From Polytrichum commune (lineage: Eukaryota; Streptophyta; Polytrichopsida; Polytrichales; Polytrichaceae), in the NCBI GenBank assembly GCA_950295325.1, contig OX485807.1, positions 41,818,440-41,882,439 of the forward strand: a DNA stretch of 64,000 nt, read 5' to 3'. The position numbers were made by a program, and so were the translations under genes. Each line of letters starts with the position of its first letter. Positions within the stretch are counted from its first letter, which is position 1. Shown piece after piece: positions 1-11,760 of this stretch. The notes beneath the pieces were generated by a model. It was not told the DNA's origin. It saw nothing but the letters and a program-made list of their open reading frames with translations, and did not search any database.

Positions 1-532
1 TACCTCCAAGAGGTGATTTTTGAAAATAGTCCAAGTGACCATGAAACACGATCCATTGGATGTCATGTAGGAGTCCATATAGACTTGACATCCATCTTGC
101 ATTCACATACTCCGTTGGTCCCTCAAGCGTAGTGTGAAGTGAACTTGGACTTGCTCCGCCTTTTCCACCAATGAGAGTGCTTGAAGTGTAAGGGTCATGG
201 GCTCTCAGTCTCATGTGTGAAGTGGCCCTAAGGATACCATTTTCAAAGGGGCCAAAAGCGGTATTGGACGAAGTTCCACGGCGATACCTCATTCATCTAT
301 TTGTTGTTGACAGATAAGGATTGACAACTGTCATTACCGAAGCCTCCTCTCTCCAGAGCAGCTGTGACGTCGGTGGATCGAATGGCAAGAGTATCAGACC
401 TCAGTTCAGTGTGTGGAATTTGTCACGGATCGCAGTTTGAGGTTGTTGCTAAGCTTGATACTCTGCAGCTGTGGATTGTTCTGAGCGAGTGAGCGAGTGA
501 GTGGAGAATCGAAGTGGCTGCCAAGGAGAGCG
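1..532. other. 5' flank of the GGCT-like gene
   Basis: No coding exon is recognised here. The last part before position 533 is probably the 5' leader of the gene that follows. I see no clear TATA box, and no stretch resembles a known RNA gene or transposon. Confidence 0.4.
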
Positions 533-1773
533 ATGGCAGAGGAAGCGGAGCATGTATTTGTATATGGCAATTTGAGGCCCGATGCACCGGGGAACACAGA
601 GCCGCTAGGGCACGCCAATGGCGCCAAGAAGGCATACCTCATGGGCAGCAGATTGTACTGCTTCAACAAAGGAGGCCAACCGCACGCTGCCGTGCGGCTG
701 GAGGAGGCAGGGCATGCGGTGACGGGCTATGTCGTGAAAGCGGCGAGTTCTAGCGACGTGTCTGGTCTGCTGCAAGAGTCGGAGAGCAAAGAGTACTCGC
801 CCCAGCTCTACGAGAGAGATATAGTTGAGGTATATATGGAGAGATTACACGATTTAAACGCTCTTGCCTCTTTTCCCCATTCTTTCCTCGTCATTTTGGA
901 TTATTGTGAGTGATTGACTTGCCGATATCTATTTTGATTGCAAATGCATGAGCTTCTTAGGGTTAGGTTAGATGGGGCTTATTTGGTTGCTTTTTACTTT
1001 TTGTTGTTTCCTGCCGTATACTACTTGGATTGGCGACATGGAATTTTCTGTGCGTCCACAAATGTACCTGAGGAAGCCAGGATCAACCTCACCAAGTTTT
1101 GGAGCTAATCTCAAAGTGTTATGAATCTTCAAAGTCCAATGACAATGATCCTTAAGAAGGCCACATAGGTCCCCTGATTATGTTGACTATGGAGCTTAGA
1201 ATGGTTAACAGAATTTGAGCATGACACGTCTTTCCGATGTTTGTTCTTAAATATGCACCTAACCACCAACCACTAATCTGGGTGTCCAATCAAGATAAGT
1301 AAGCGAAATTGGCCTGCTTACCTTATTAAAAGCCCTTGAGGCTCTCGCTTACCGGTGTGTTGTCAACACATCTCAGACCGTGGGCAAAGGCGAGAGGAAA
1401 TTATCGCACACCTCTCATCCATAGTAGCTCTCATACCCCAAATTAGTATGGTCCAAGTTAATTGAGATGAATCAGCCATAAACCAATAGGGGGTCAAGTT
1501 TTTATGTTGAAGTGTATGAGAGCTACTCTTGTAGCAAGAATTTTCTCTTGCCTCTGCCTGCGGTCCGAGATGCCTTGCTCACGAGTCGGAAAGTGTGAGT
1601 GCTCTTGTTAGTATTAGGGATGATTCGTGGTATATACAATGATGGTCTGATTGTCAATGACGCAGGTCGTGACGGAGAGGGGTGAGCGCGTGCCTTCCTA
1701 TGTCTACCACCGGCCCGATGTTGATGTGTCAAACCCTGTTCCTAAAGGAGATTGGCTACAGCGTGTGTTCTAA
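533..1773 (+). CDS. Gamma-glutamylcyclotransferase-like (AIG2-like) protein, two exons
   Basis: Seen: exon 1 is 533-829 (99 codons) and ends at a GT donor. Exon 2 is 1666-1773, follows CGCAG, continues in phase 0 and ends in TAA, giving 134 residues. The ATG at 533 is the first in frame; the reading frame further upstream has only a GTG. The N-terminus has VFVYGNLR (residues 8-15), the strand-loop that binds the gamma-glutamyl group in the GGCT/AIG2 fold. Y93-x-R95 is followed by the VEV-type strand and, in exon 2, by a VYHRP strand. E87 lies six residues before Y93, the spacing of the catalytic Glu in gamma-glutamylamine cyclotransferases. Known: the family releases 5-oxoproline from gamma-glutamyl amines or peptides. 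Inferred: cytosolic enzyme, exact substrate unknown. The length is close to short GGACT proteins. The 3' ends of this gene and the PP2C gene converge. Confidence 0.82.
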
Positions 1774-2891
1774 TGGAATTATTTTTCCAACGTTCCTATT
1801 GACGTTGATTGTGGCGAGCTTTGCAGCTAGTACGAGCTATGTTGAACTTGAAGAAAGCATCAAAACATGAGAGCAATCTCAAAGAACCGTGTTGCAATGG
1901 TATGTCTTGGGGTTTGTAGTGAAGGAGAAAACTAGAAGGGCACGGACTTAATGTCAAGCGATAAGACCTTGTTTTGAGGTGTCAGAAATTAGGGGCTGCC
2001 TGATTAGTATCCCGTTGTGCAGTAGGTTTTTGTAATCGCATAGGACAGAACATATTAGGTTTTCAAATTCAGAAAAAGGAATGTATAAATTACTGGAAGA
2101 GTTTGAACTCAATATTGCTACCTGATTAGTGTAATGTTTTGTTTTGTGCAATGTACATTTGAGACAAGTATTGATCAAGGCATATCCTTGTTACCAGAAC
2201 TTTATATTTTTGACCTTGTCCTTGTGTACATTGAGATGAGTTGCGTCTTGTACAGGAAATGGGTCATTTTTGGAGGCGTCTTGCAGCAGATAAATTGCCA
2301 TAGCATTCAATGTGCACAAAAGTTGGAACAAATTCTCAAAATTGTTCCGGGACTTTGCAGGCATGTGTAAAATTGATTGTTAAATGAGTTCTTTGCTGTT
2401 TCTTGTGGAAACATTTCTCCCTGTTTGTTTTTCTATACATGTGAGCACTACCATACTTGCACATTACAAATTTCCCGGATGTTCTGTAACTAAGATTGTA
2501 TTGTTGAGGTAAACCACACAGGCACAGCAGCATTGTGGTTGGCTGGTGACAAAAAATAATAAGCAACACAATGCTATAACGTATGCTTGTGTACGAGGTT
2601 CTTATCACAAAATTCAATATGGAAAATGTTATTGTAAAGGACTAAAGATTGTCGCATTGTGAAGAAAGTATTAACACATCAATAGCTTTAAATTGAAGGT
2701 AGTTACTATCGATTACCAGGTTAACAAGCTTTGTGCTTTACATCGTACAAGGCAACAATCAATGAAAGAAGGCAACTTTTAACTAGTTGCTGAACAATTG
2801 GGTGCTAAACCCATGAACACCCATCCAGAGGGCAGTAATTCCGTAAACATCTCTTCGTATTATGTGAACATCAACGAAATGAATGCAGATT
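1774..2891. other. Spacer between convergent genes
   Basis: The spacer presumably holds the 3' UTRs of the GGCT-like gene (+) and the PP2C gene (-). No further exon, RNA gene or repeat with recognisable ends is seen. Confidence 0.4.
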
Positions 2892-4447
2892 CTATAAACA
2901 TCTGTTCGTTGAGTTTACACGAGGAGCTTTGAGGCAGATTACTAGGCAGGAGATATCATCTCGACTGCCACGTCGGAGTGCAGATGCTGCCAACGCTTTT
3001 GCGGCCGCCTCAGCCGTATCTTCGGCTCGCACTTGATCAACAGCTTCTTGGCTGTTCATTACCTTCCACAATCCATCACTAGCAACTATGAAGAAGTCGT
3101 CCACCTCAGTTAGACAACTGTCCCAGATGTCAGGTGCAACGCTCAAATGCTGTTTGATGGTGTAATCTCCAAATGCTCGTGACATATTCAACCTTTTGTC
3201 AACGCGATAAACACCACCAAGGGGAGATAAGCTGACCTCACCTCCTTTGGCCTCAACCTGCAATAAAAAATTACAATTAAGCTTTTTGTGCAGTAAGCGA
3301 AGTGTGTGGGGATGGATTTTTTGAGCAGATTGCAGTGCATTTAGCGTCATATCAAAGAAAATTGAATTATGAAGCATACCATCTCCCGTTCTTCAGGTTT
3401 CTGAGGTTCATGATCAACGCTCAACTCAATTGCCGTGCCTGCCCTTGCAAGAACTGCGCGGGAGTCACCTACATTAGCTACTATTAGCCGCTTGCCATTA
3501 TTTAGCAGAAATGCCGTCGTCGCTGTTGACCCTGCTCTGTATTCCATATGTTTTTCTCCTTTGTCCAGTATCCTGCATTCACATGAAGGATCCACATGGT
3601 CAATCATCGAAGTGCTTGCAGATCATCTAAACCCTAAACCTAGAAAATAGGAATCTGAAGACAAGGAGTCAGCCAACAGTCATACAATTAGGCCTAGGTT
3701 AAGTGGCCCTATTGTGGACAATATCAATTCCACAGACAAGTTTGGCCGTTGAATCGGATCAGGAATCTTGTCATCCAATTCGCAACTACGAATTGCAAGG
3801 AATTTCATTTCAAGTTTCAGATGCAAAAGTTGAGATACAAAGTAGTAAGAGGTCAAAGTGAAGCATTCTCTTTCTCTCTTTTCGTGATCACGCAGGCCCT
3901 CCCAACCAATTGAGTTCACTATTGAACATAGATCTAAACTGGTGTCTGTATTTGAGCACATAGGCCAATCTCATTAAATCACCATTTTTTAGTGTCCATT
4001 CTTAATTACAAACCTTGCCATAAACCACTCAAAACATAGGTGTCCATATAAGAAGAGTGACCACATAAGTCAAACATAGCTTACGTAAACAAATAGAGAA
4101 CACAATGGTAAGTGCAAGGGAAAATGGAAAAACCTTCTGTCGGTGGAGGAGTAGACTTCAGTGATTGTCTTCTTCGGATCATTAACGAAGTTGGGATGCT
4201 TCAGAATATTCTCGAAGAGCTCTTGCTCCAGATACGCCGCGACCTCGGTGCCCGCATGCCCATCGTATACCGCAAACAATCCAATCTCGTCACCATCAAA
4301 TGACTGTGTTCTAGCAACATGATAGTCTTCGATCGGATGGTCCCGCAACCCCTTCACTCTGGCATACCCAAAAGTGACCGGGGATTTCCGACCCTCGCCA
4401 CTGCCAGCCCACGCCGTGGCTTCCTCCTCCCCAATCTCGGCTCCCAT
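2892..4447 (-). CDS. Protein phosphatase 2C (PPM family), three exons
   Basis: Seen: exons 4447-4134, 3572-3380 and 3257-2892 join with GT-AG introns and matching phases into 290 residues ending in TAG. All core PP2C motifs are present: E40-D41 in the PIEDYHV motif, DGH at 62-64, GDSRAV at 140-145, SRAFGD at 195-200, SDGLWKV at 229-235 and DDIS at 269-272. The Asp residues of these motifs are the Mn/Mg ligands in this family. Known: PP2Cs are monomeric metal-dependent Ser/Thr phosphatases; this short form with almost no N-terminal extension resembles the plant PIA1/clade F type. No signal peptide or ABA-receptor-type docking tail is seen. The ATG at 4447 is the first in the frame; the upstream frame is open back to an AG acceptor but lacks ATG, so a leader intron is inferred. 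Substrate unknown. Confidence 0.92.
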
Positions 4448-4754
4448 TCTGTGCAACGTAAAATCCGCCAGATGCAAAGCTCTCAACCCTTCACACCTTT
4501 GCAGGAATCCACCTGAAAATCAGCGCAAGAAATTAAAGATCAACTTCCCCGCATTAATTTTCTTCCTTACCATCGCTGTTTCCAGCAATTTTCCAGCCAC
4601 ATGTTAGATACATATCACGTTGACTACCATACAATTGCGGAGCCTCACAATGCCGCTTTAAATTCACCAACCCAAACGAGAAATTACAAAGAAATTTTCA
4701 AGAAACTCGCGATAACAATGAAACGAAGAGATTGGCATCGCACTCACAGAGTTT

Positions 4755-4792
<38 letters not shown>

Positions 4793-5262
4793 TGGCTACT
4801 TGAAGTAGACTCAGAAGTAGCCAAACTTGAGAGCTACTTCTGAATCTACTTCGTTGCTGTGGATCGCACTCGAAACCTAAAGAAAAATCACACCAGATAT
4901 GCTTCACATTTTGAGATGGCGGAGCTTTAGAAAATCTTCAAAAACTGGAGCCGGAGCAACTCACGGAGATTGAACGACACCCCGTCCGCGTCACCCACCT
5001 TGTTACAACTCACTCGCTCCTGTTGTAGTCGATCATCGAAACTCGAAACCCACCTCTCACTCGTGGTTGTTGCCCCTCTCCAACCTGCCAAAACTTCTTG
5101 CCACTGCACAGAATCTGGAGCACGCTCGATTCCATATGGCAACTTCGTGTTACCGTCACTTTTATCTCCGAGGCCTTTGGTGGGGTTGAAACCTGAACAT
5201 GCCAAGTGGTCTCACCACGTGGCAAGAATTCATGGGTCCACGTGTGTCGCATGAGAACCATG
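4448..5262 (-). promoter_or_regulatory. PP2C 5' leader with probable intron
   Basis: On the minus strand a donor of form CC|GTGAGT lies near 4963, and an acceptor TTTTCAG lies at about 4513, 66 bases before the PP2C ATG. Joining them keeps the frame open but adds no ATG, so this is best read as a leader exon plus 5' UTR intron. Two upstream ATGs near 5261 and 5251 could open a short uORF. Splicing is inferred from consensus only. Confidence 0.4.
4759..4788. repeat. (GA)15 microsatellite
   Basis: Perfect 30-bp GA run, reading CT on the PP2C strand, inside the inferred leader intron of the PP2C gene. CT-rich tracts are common near plant promoters; a regulatory role here is only a possibility. 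Confidence 0.9.
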
Positions 5263-5372
5263 TCGGAGCCTCCTCATTGCTCGAGGCTCCACCTAAACTA
5301 ACCTAACTTAATGTACTGTGCACCGCAGCCCCAAGTCTGTTACAAGACATAATCTTGTTCCATTTAACATAA

Positions 5373-5517
5373 CATTATTCAGATCCATAATAATGTTCTG
5401 TGGGACTGACAATATTTCAGGAAATATTCTCGATATTTTCAAATTCAGTATGAAGGTGGGGAATATTCCCTTTAATATTGTCAGTCCCATATAACACTGT
5501 TATGGATATGAATAATG
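5373..5517. mobile_element. Palindromic MITE, copy A
   Basis: Long imperfect terminal inverted repeats: the left end opens CATTATTCAGATCCATAA and continues into TGGGACTGACAATATT; the right end is its reverse complement with a few changes (CATTATTCATATCCATAA). The whole unit folds into a hairpin of about 145 bp. No coding capacity. Related copies lie at 5524-5640, 58110-58205 and 62298-62445. Confidence 0.8.
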
Positions 5518-5523
5518 TTATGA

Positions 5524-5640
5524 ACAATGTTATGTGGGACTGACAATATTCTATGGAAGATTTGTGGAAAATATCCTGGATTATTCTGTGGAGTATTGTC
5601 AATCCCACAAAACACTGTTATGGATTTGAATAATGTTTTG
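5524..5640. mobile_element. Palindromic MITE, copy B
   Basis: Adjacent second copy in the same family. Left arm has AATGTTATGTGGGACTGAC, right arm has the inverted GTCAATCCCACAAAACACT. The outermost left end is shortened, probably because it shares sequence with the right end of copy A. Confidence 0.7.
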
Positions 5641-5679
5641 AAAACCTTGGTTTATATATTTGTATATTTTAAAAGTTAG

Positions 5680-5915
5680 AAGTCAATGCACAAGGAGAAC
5701 TGACTGCTTCGTTACACATGAACCGGTTGAGTGTGAGAAATAACCGGTTGAAGTTGAAGACCTCAACCAAAAGCACCGATCGTATTTGAAGAATCTATGG
5801 AACATATCTCAAAGTAATAAAGAAAAACCAAAAAGATCACAACATGCAACCGCTTCGACATGGGATCACTAGGATCTTGACAAATTATGCCCAAAAATCT
5901 CTCCGGACACTGTTA
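5680..5915 (+). repeat. AACCGGTT-bearing dispersed repeat, copy 1
   Basis: Contains two nearby CCGGTTGA motifs with flanking GTTACACATGAACCGGTT, followed by ACCGATCGTATTTGAAGAATC, an AATAAAG stretch and CAAATTATGCCCAAAAATC. The same ordered blocks recur at 61285-61560 (same strand), 11400-11760 (opposite strand) and, in part, at 17770-17822. No ORF. It may be an LTR or a MITE; ends were not defined. Confidence 0.6.
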
Positions 5916-7414
5916 GCATTGCATCATCATAAAACAAGAATAAGACATGGAACGGTTTGTAATAGGCAAGTTGAGGGTAGGCTCAAGGATAGTTGTTTTG
6001 AACCATTAGGAATTGATATTCATGAGGGATGGTGCACTCTTTTGTATAAATACCATATGACCTTAGACCAAAGGGTGATTTTGCATGGGATTATTTTCTC
6101 TTTATTTATTTTTGGTAGGCTAGTGTTACATAATTCTTCAAACTGAACCCCCTAATTGTTGGTATCCTATCATTTATTTTAATTTCTACAATGATTTTGG
6201 AAGGGGGGTACATTAAACATATAAAATTTTGTTTAATTTGCAAATAATAATAATAATCTCCCTCGATGATGATGATGAGGAATCTATTCGGAAAGTTTTC
6301 ACGAAGTCCTGATAGAGTACATAAGTTTGCCATTTGTTCCATATTTGCTCAATTTTGAAGTCATTCAACATGTTATTCTCCAAAGATGAATGATGATTTT
6401 TTTCCTTTTTTTTGGTTGAAAAAACATGACATCCCTTGCCACTTGCATAATTATCCTATAACATGCCAAATTGATCGCAAACGTTGTTAATCCAACCTCA
6501 ACACCATCACATCATAGTAGGTCATCAGATTATGATCGTCACATCTTGTCATTCGTATATGTCGACGTGAAGGAGTGTATTAAACATGTTAGTGACAAAG
6601 AGGAGGAAGAAACAAAAGAGAATAGGGGTAGTTACATAGCTTCTATGCATGCTTCCACATTGACTATAATAAATGTGCTCAGTGGACATTGATATTTGTG
6701 AGTAATTTCTTATTGTACTTTCATCTATGTCCAAAAACTTCAGTTTAAAATTATTCCGCAATGCCTCCATCAATTCATTCCTCAAACCTACATGAATTCT
6801 AAAAATTTGATCTAGAGCATGCTCAATACTGGGAATGTGCTTGCATTTCATTAAGAAATTGAATATTGACTCTAACGGCAATGTTAAAAAATCATCTCCA
6901 AACCCGCGTGTTGTGCGTGGGTGACTATGAAAAAAAATCCTATGTACAATAAATTATTAGATAGAACAAAATGTATACAAAATAACAGTAGGGTAGGAAA
7001 TGGACTCATGTATTTTTACTAAGCATTTCAATTTAATGTGATAAAAACTTCCCCCTACATATAATGAACATAAATCATGAAAGAAATAGGCCTTTGTTAC
7101 ATATGCAATCTACTTTCACTTTTCAGTGAGGAAGTCATTAAATGATTTTCCATCCATATTCCATGTAAGTCATACTAATCTAACCCTAAAACCCACATCA
7201 TTGAAGCTAAGGTAATGAATAACACAAAATGAAAACGCGAATTGGATGAAACTAGCACATTTATTGCCAACTTTTCTTGAAGCCTTAGCCCCCATGTGAA
7301 GGAAGGGGTGCACATGAAAATGCAATGCTTTATCGTCCAACAAAAGACCTTTGACCAATCAAACTCACCTGAAAAATGAGTGGGATTGCTTGTGTGATCC
7401 ACTACGTACATCAT
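5916..7414. other. AT-rich spacer, nothing recognised
   Basis: Only short unconvincing ORFs in both strands, including one of about 110 codons on the minus strand (6549-6881) that matches no family I recognise. No termini of a known repeat. Confidence 0.4.
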
Positions 7415-7818
7415 GGGGAGGTCACTTCATTGTTACGTGCGAACATTTTACATGTAAAAATTCAATACCTTTTACATAAAGCATCATCAAAATGGGTCAA
7501 AATTTTATCAATGTTTTTTCATGAGTAGATATACACGGTACCTATTACACAGTGAAAAATGATGACTAAATTTGATGATCTTTTTTTTTAATAAAACATA
7601 TACTGTTTCTAACTAGAATGACATAGAATTGAACTAAAAATTTACTAAAAAACATGAAGATGACTAAAAATTTCAAAAAATATACAAAAGATACTATCAA
7701 TGATTTTGTATATGTAGACAAAATATCATAAAATTTAAAATTATCTATGGCATGTAATATAGGGGTAGCAAACTTTGTTCACACGTGGTGTTCAACTTGA
7801 CAATGGAGTGACCTCCCC
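7415..7818. mobile_element. Candidate TIR element of about 404 bp
   Basis: Ends are inverted repeats: GGGGAGGTCACTTCATTGT at the left and the reverse complement of GGGGAGGTCACTCCATTGT at the right; a GTGCGAACA/GTGTGAACA block just inside each arm also pairs. No convincing target-site duplication was found and the interior has no ORF. Probably a non-autonomous DNA transposon. Confidence 0.55.
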
Positions 7819-8359
7819 GTGACATACATGCGTTTAGTCCATGCTCCTAGGTGTTCTCAGTGATGTGTTTCTGAAATATATTTGCCTAGTCATGATGTGC
7901 ACAAAAGCAATATCATATGTGCTAATATCTTTGGGTTGTTGACATCCACACTTTTTCTTCTATCTAGTGTGGGTGCCTAGATGATATGCCCACATATTAG
8001 TGTGGCCCACTTTGAATGAAGCGTTTTCTTGAATTAAAATGGTTCAATAAAATAATTGTTGTCTAGACGAGTCATTGCATGGGTTTCCACCACCATTGGT
8101 TGGCCACTACTCCTTGCACATGGCCATCACTCCTTGTGCATGGTCATCACCACTCTCATCGTAAATAAAATCGTTAGAAATCTTAAGAGGACTTGGCATG
8201 TCTTGAGGGCGCCATTTCTTGACGTGAATAGTGTGTTTTAGACTTCTTGGACGGATACGTTTCTACTATGGGTTCCAACCCACATCAGTTTGTGAAATGT
8301 AATGTCTTTGCACACTACATCAATTTCTTTATATCGTATAATAGTGTGACAATCTACTA

Positions 8360-11207
8360 CAGTCAGGACTCTATAAGTGTTACCCCTAAAAGCGTTATAA
8401 TTTCATATATGTTAGGAAATTTTACTCCCCTACAAAAACACAATTGGTAAGACTAGTGAGTGTTATGTGTTAAGTGTTATAACATGCTCTACTCCCTTCT
8501 TTGTTAGTTGCACCTCTATAAGTGTTAATTTTGAGAAAATCAAGGTAATAATATATGAGAGCATACATTTTAAACATGTAATCACATTTATCCCAAATTC
8601 TTTGCGAACAAGTCAAATATTCTCTCTTATTTAGAGATCCTTCCTCTTTGTGCACTTTCAAGCAATTTGGGAGAGGAGATGGTAGACAGAGAAGGTTTGG
8701 GAGTTGGGGTGCTTGTTGGGTGCTAGTTTGCTAGTTGGGGCTTATAGTACTTGATATAGCATCTTTCAAGTGCAGCAATCAGGGTCAGGCGCAACAATCA
8801 GGTCAACAATCTGGTAGGCGCAGGCACTGTATGGAGCTTCTTTTTGTCTTTACTTTTTTTCTTTTTTTTTTCAAAAAATTGCAAGCAGATTGTTAGTCAA
8901 CATGTTTACAAATCAATCAAGGGTATGGGGCCTGAATTTTATTTGTTTTTTCCTTTTTTTCCACATAAATCGTAATTTTTGTAATTATAAAAAAAATCAT
9001 TTGTTGTTCAACCACACATCAGCAATCAAGCTAAGGTATGGGGCATGATTTTTTTTTAAAAAAAAAATTTTACAAAATATTGCAATTTTCATGATTGCAG
9101 GCAAGGTATGGAGCCTGATTTTTATTTTTTTCCCTTGTTTTTCCCATAATGTTGTAAATAAAAAATTTCAAGATTTTTAAAGATTGTGACTATAGTGGTT
9201 TAGATTTTCAAGTTGGAGGACGTGGCAGTGGGCAACAACAACCACAACAAGGCGTTCATCATTTAGTTTGCACCACACATCTATACTTATTCTTCACGAG
9301 GCCTCAAAATTGATTTCATACCATTCATTTATATTTTGAGGGTTTCTTTTTAAGTGGAGGCTTGCAATGGGCAAGGGTAGAGAGTTTACCTTTAAGGAGA
9401 AGCTAGAGATCATTTCCCATTATGAGAGCTTGGTGGCTTCAAGGATGAAAATTAGTAAGAAGGCACTGACACAGTGGGCAAATGTCAAATTTGATACTTC
9501 AGTTTCGCAAATGACTATTGGTAGAGTCTTCAAGAAGAAAAACTTACTTACGACTTTTGATGTGGGTCACTTGGCTAATTCAAAGCGCATTAGGAAGGTG
9601 CAATGCCCCGAAGTAGAGCAAGCTACTTTTAGCTGGTTTACAACAATGCAAGAGAAGGGCGCAACCATATCCGATGATCTGTTGGTAGCTGCAACAAATT
9701 GATTCTATGCTTTGCAACCTAGAGATCCTAATGAGAAGGAACTCCAATTTTCACATGGGTGGGTAACCAAATTCAAGAAGAGGTTCAACATCAAGGCATA
9801 CACACGTCACGGTGAAGATGTTTTTGCTGACACTTCAGCAGAGTTATTGAGGAGGATGGAGGAGATCAAAGCTATTGTATCCGAATAAGATATACGATGA
9901 TGTTTCTAACATGGATGAGACGGGTCTTTTTAACATGTTAGAGCCAAATCGAATGTTGGCTATGAAGAGACTATTTGGGAAGAAGAAGCAAAAGGAGCGG
10001 ATTACCGTGGCACTCATTGCAAATGCTACAAGTACCATTTGCCTTCCTCCACTGATTATTAATTAGTATTTGAAGCCGTAGGCCTTTACGTCTAGGAACA
10101 TTCGCTATTCGGAGAATTTGGGTATTAAGTGGGCCGCTAACAAGAAGGCGTGGATGACTACGGTCATTTTTAGCAGTTTATACTAGATTTTGAGAGGAGG
10201 ATGGTGTTGGCACAGAAAGAGAAGGTGCTTTTGCTCCTAGATAATTTCTCTGGTCATCAAGTGCCAAATGTAGGTTCACATTTGAGGGTCACACGATTAG
10301 AATTTCTACCTCTGAACACTACAAGTCGTTTTCAACCCATGGATGCACGCATTATTGCATCTTTCAAAGCACAATACCGAAAGGTGGTGATTCAATATCA
10401 GATAGATTGTTTTAGTGCAAACAAGGTGTTTGCAATTGATATATATCAAGCTATTGTTATGGTTGAGCGGGCATGGCGTGCGGGAGTTACCACATTGACA
10501 ATTCAAAATTGTTAGAGGCACACGGGTGTTCTTTCGACCTCTATTGAGAGTGAGATAGAGGAATCTAGGCGCTTGGTAGAGGTTGATGAGGTTGCTACTC
10601 TACTTCATCACCTGATGTTGTTGTCATCTGATAGTGAGGTGGGTGACGTGATGAATGCTCATGAATACCTCAATTATGAGATGGAGTTTGATTTAAACAA
10701 TCCCTATGAACCTACCGATGAGGAATTTTTGAATATGTATTTCTCAAAATATCAAGAAATTGATGTTGATGAGGTTAAGGTTGATGTGGTAGAAGAAGTT
10801 GTAGGATTGAGTGTTGATGAGCGTTCTCTAGAGACTTTGAAGAAATACTTTGAACAAAGACCAAATGATGCCTTATCACACATCAGGAGCATTCAAGGAC
10901 TCTAGAAAGAAGTTTCATCTCATCATTTGGAAGCTTCTCATCATACTACTATAGATTCTTTTTTTCGGTTAGTTTGGTTGGAAGAATCTCGTCAAGTTAC
11001 TACTATATAGATTATTTCTTTCAATTAGTTTAGTTGAATTATGTATTATCATTTGTACTTTTACTTTGTATTTTTATAAAATGTTATGTTCTTCATTTTT
11101 GGAAATTTCTAGTGTTATTTCTATAAATGTTACTTGTTATAATTATATATATATATATGTTATTTTTTTGCTACTCTCAACCTGTAACATTTATAGAGTC
11201 CTGACTG
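8360..11207 (+). mobile_element. Full-length pogo/Tigger (Tc1/mariner superfamily) transposon
   Basis: The left terminus CAGTCAGGACTCTATAAG, preceded by TA, is matched at the right by the reverse complement of CAGTCAGGACTCTATAAA followed by TA. The 2848-bp element therefore keeps both ends and the TA target-site duplication typical of Tc1/mariner. Subterminal TATAAGTGTTA blocks repeat at both ends. The interior holds one transposase gene on the plus strand (9367-10905), now interrupted. Related sequences: a deletion derivative at about 58945-59640 and a short MITE at 61834-62295. Confidence 0.88.
9367..10905 (+). pseudogene. pogo/Tigger transposase, inactivated
   Basis: Seen: the ATG at 9367 begins a CENP-B/psq-type helix-turn-helix (FKEKLEIISHYES), followed by the second DNA-binding domain (FSHGWVTKFKKRFNIKAY). 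The DDE core follows, with D in YDDVSNMDETGLF, D in LLLLDNFSGH and D in PMDARIIASFK, so the three acidic catalytic positions remain. An acidic C-terminal tail ends at 10905. Lesions: TGA near 9700, a frameshift near 9875, in-frame TAGs near 10064 and 10079, another frameshift between about 10064 and 10200, and a TAG near 10513. Several stops sit where the family has Arg, Gln or Trp, consistent with point decay. Known: such proteins bind the TIRs and cut and paste the element at TA. Inferred: no active protein is made from this copy. Confidence 0.9.
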
Positions 11208-11399
11208 TATAGTGTGTACCACATAAAGTCAAGATTGCTAAACGAATGCAAAAAGCCTTGAAACGATAGATAGAAGAAAGTCTGAGTGCAGTCTTTGAAA
11301 TTAAGGACTGAACCCTGATGCAAGTAAAGTCAATGGGGTGAAGGTTGTGGGTCACTGCCATGTCATTGACATTCTTGTAAGAGCAAGTCGCAAGAAGAT

Positions 11400-11760
11400 A
11401 AGCTTGTATTGATTTGTAGTACTAGTAACCAGTCCCAGGAAGTATTTGGGCATAGTCGGTCAAGATCCTAGTGATTCTAAATCCAACCGGTTACATGTTG
11501 ACATCATCCGGTTTTGCTTTATTCATTTGAGGTACATTCTTCTATAGATTCCTCTAAAATGATCGGTAGTTCTCCTGAAGTGTCGAACTTCAACCGGTTA
11601 TTTCTCAAACTCAGCCGGTTCATCTGTAACTAACCGCCGGTTCTCCCCGAGCAGTACTAGTAACCAAGCACCCTGCCGCTTGAATACAAAAACCGAAGTT
11701 GACCTTTATATAAAGCGCTGTAACTAGCTAGTGCAGAAGCAGACGATGGAGCTGCTGTAG
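11400..11760 (-). repeat. AACCGGTT-bearing dispersed repeat, copy 2
   Basis: Opposite orientation to copy 1. It shares the paired AACCGGTT motifs around 11590-11625, the GATCGGTAGTTCTCC block and ATCCAACCGGTTACATGTTG. Read on the minus strand, the segment starting near 11760 includes TATATAAAGGTCAAC about 60 bp before the conserved part, a plausible LTR-type TATA. It lies just beyond the right end of the pogo element. Confidence 0.6.

Noticed and set aside
4927-5261. Minus-strand ORFs of 83 and 92 codons upstream of PP2C
   Set aside because: One lacks an ATG and is preceded by a stop; the other matches no family. Best treated as leader sequence of PP2C.
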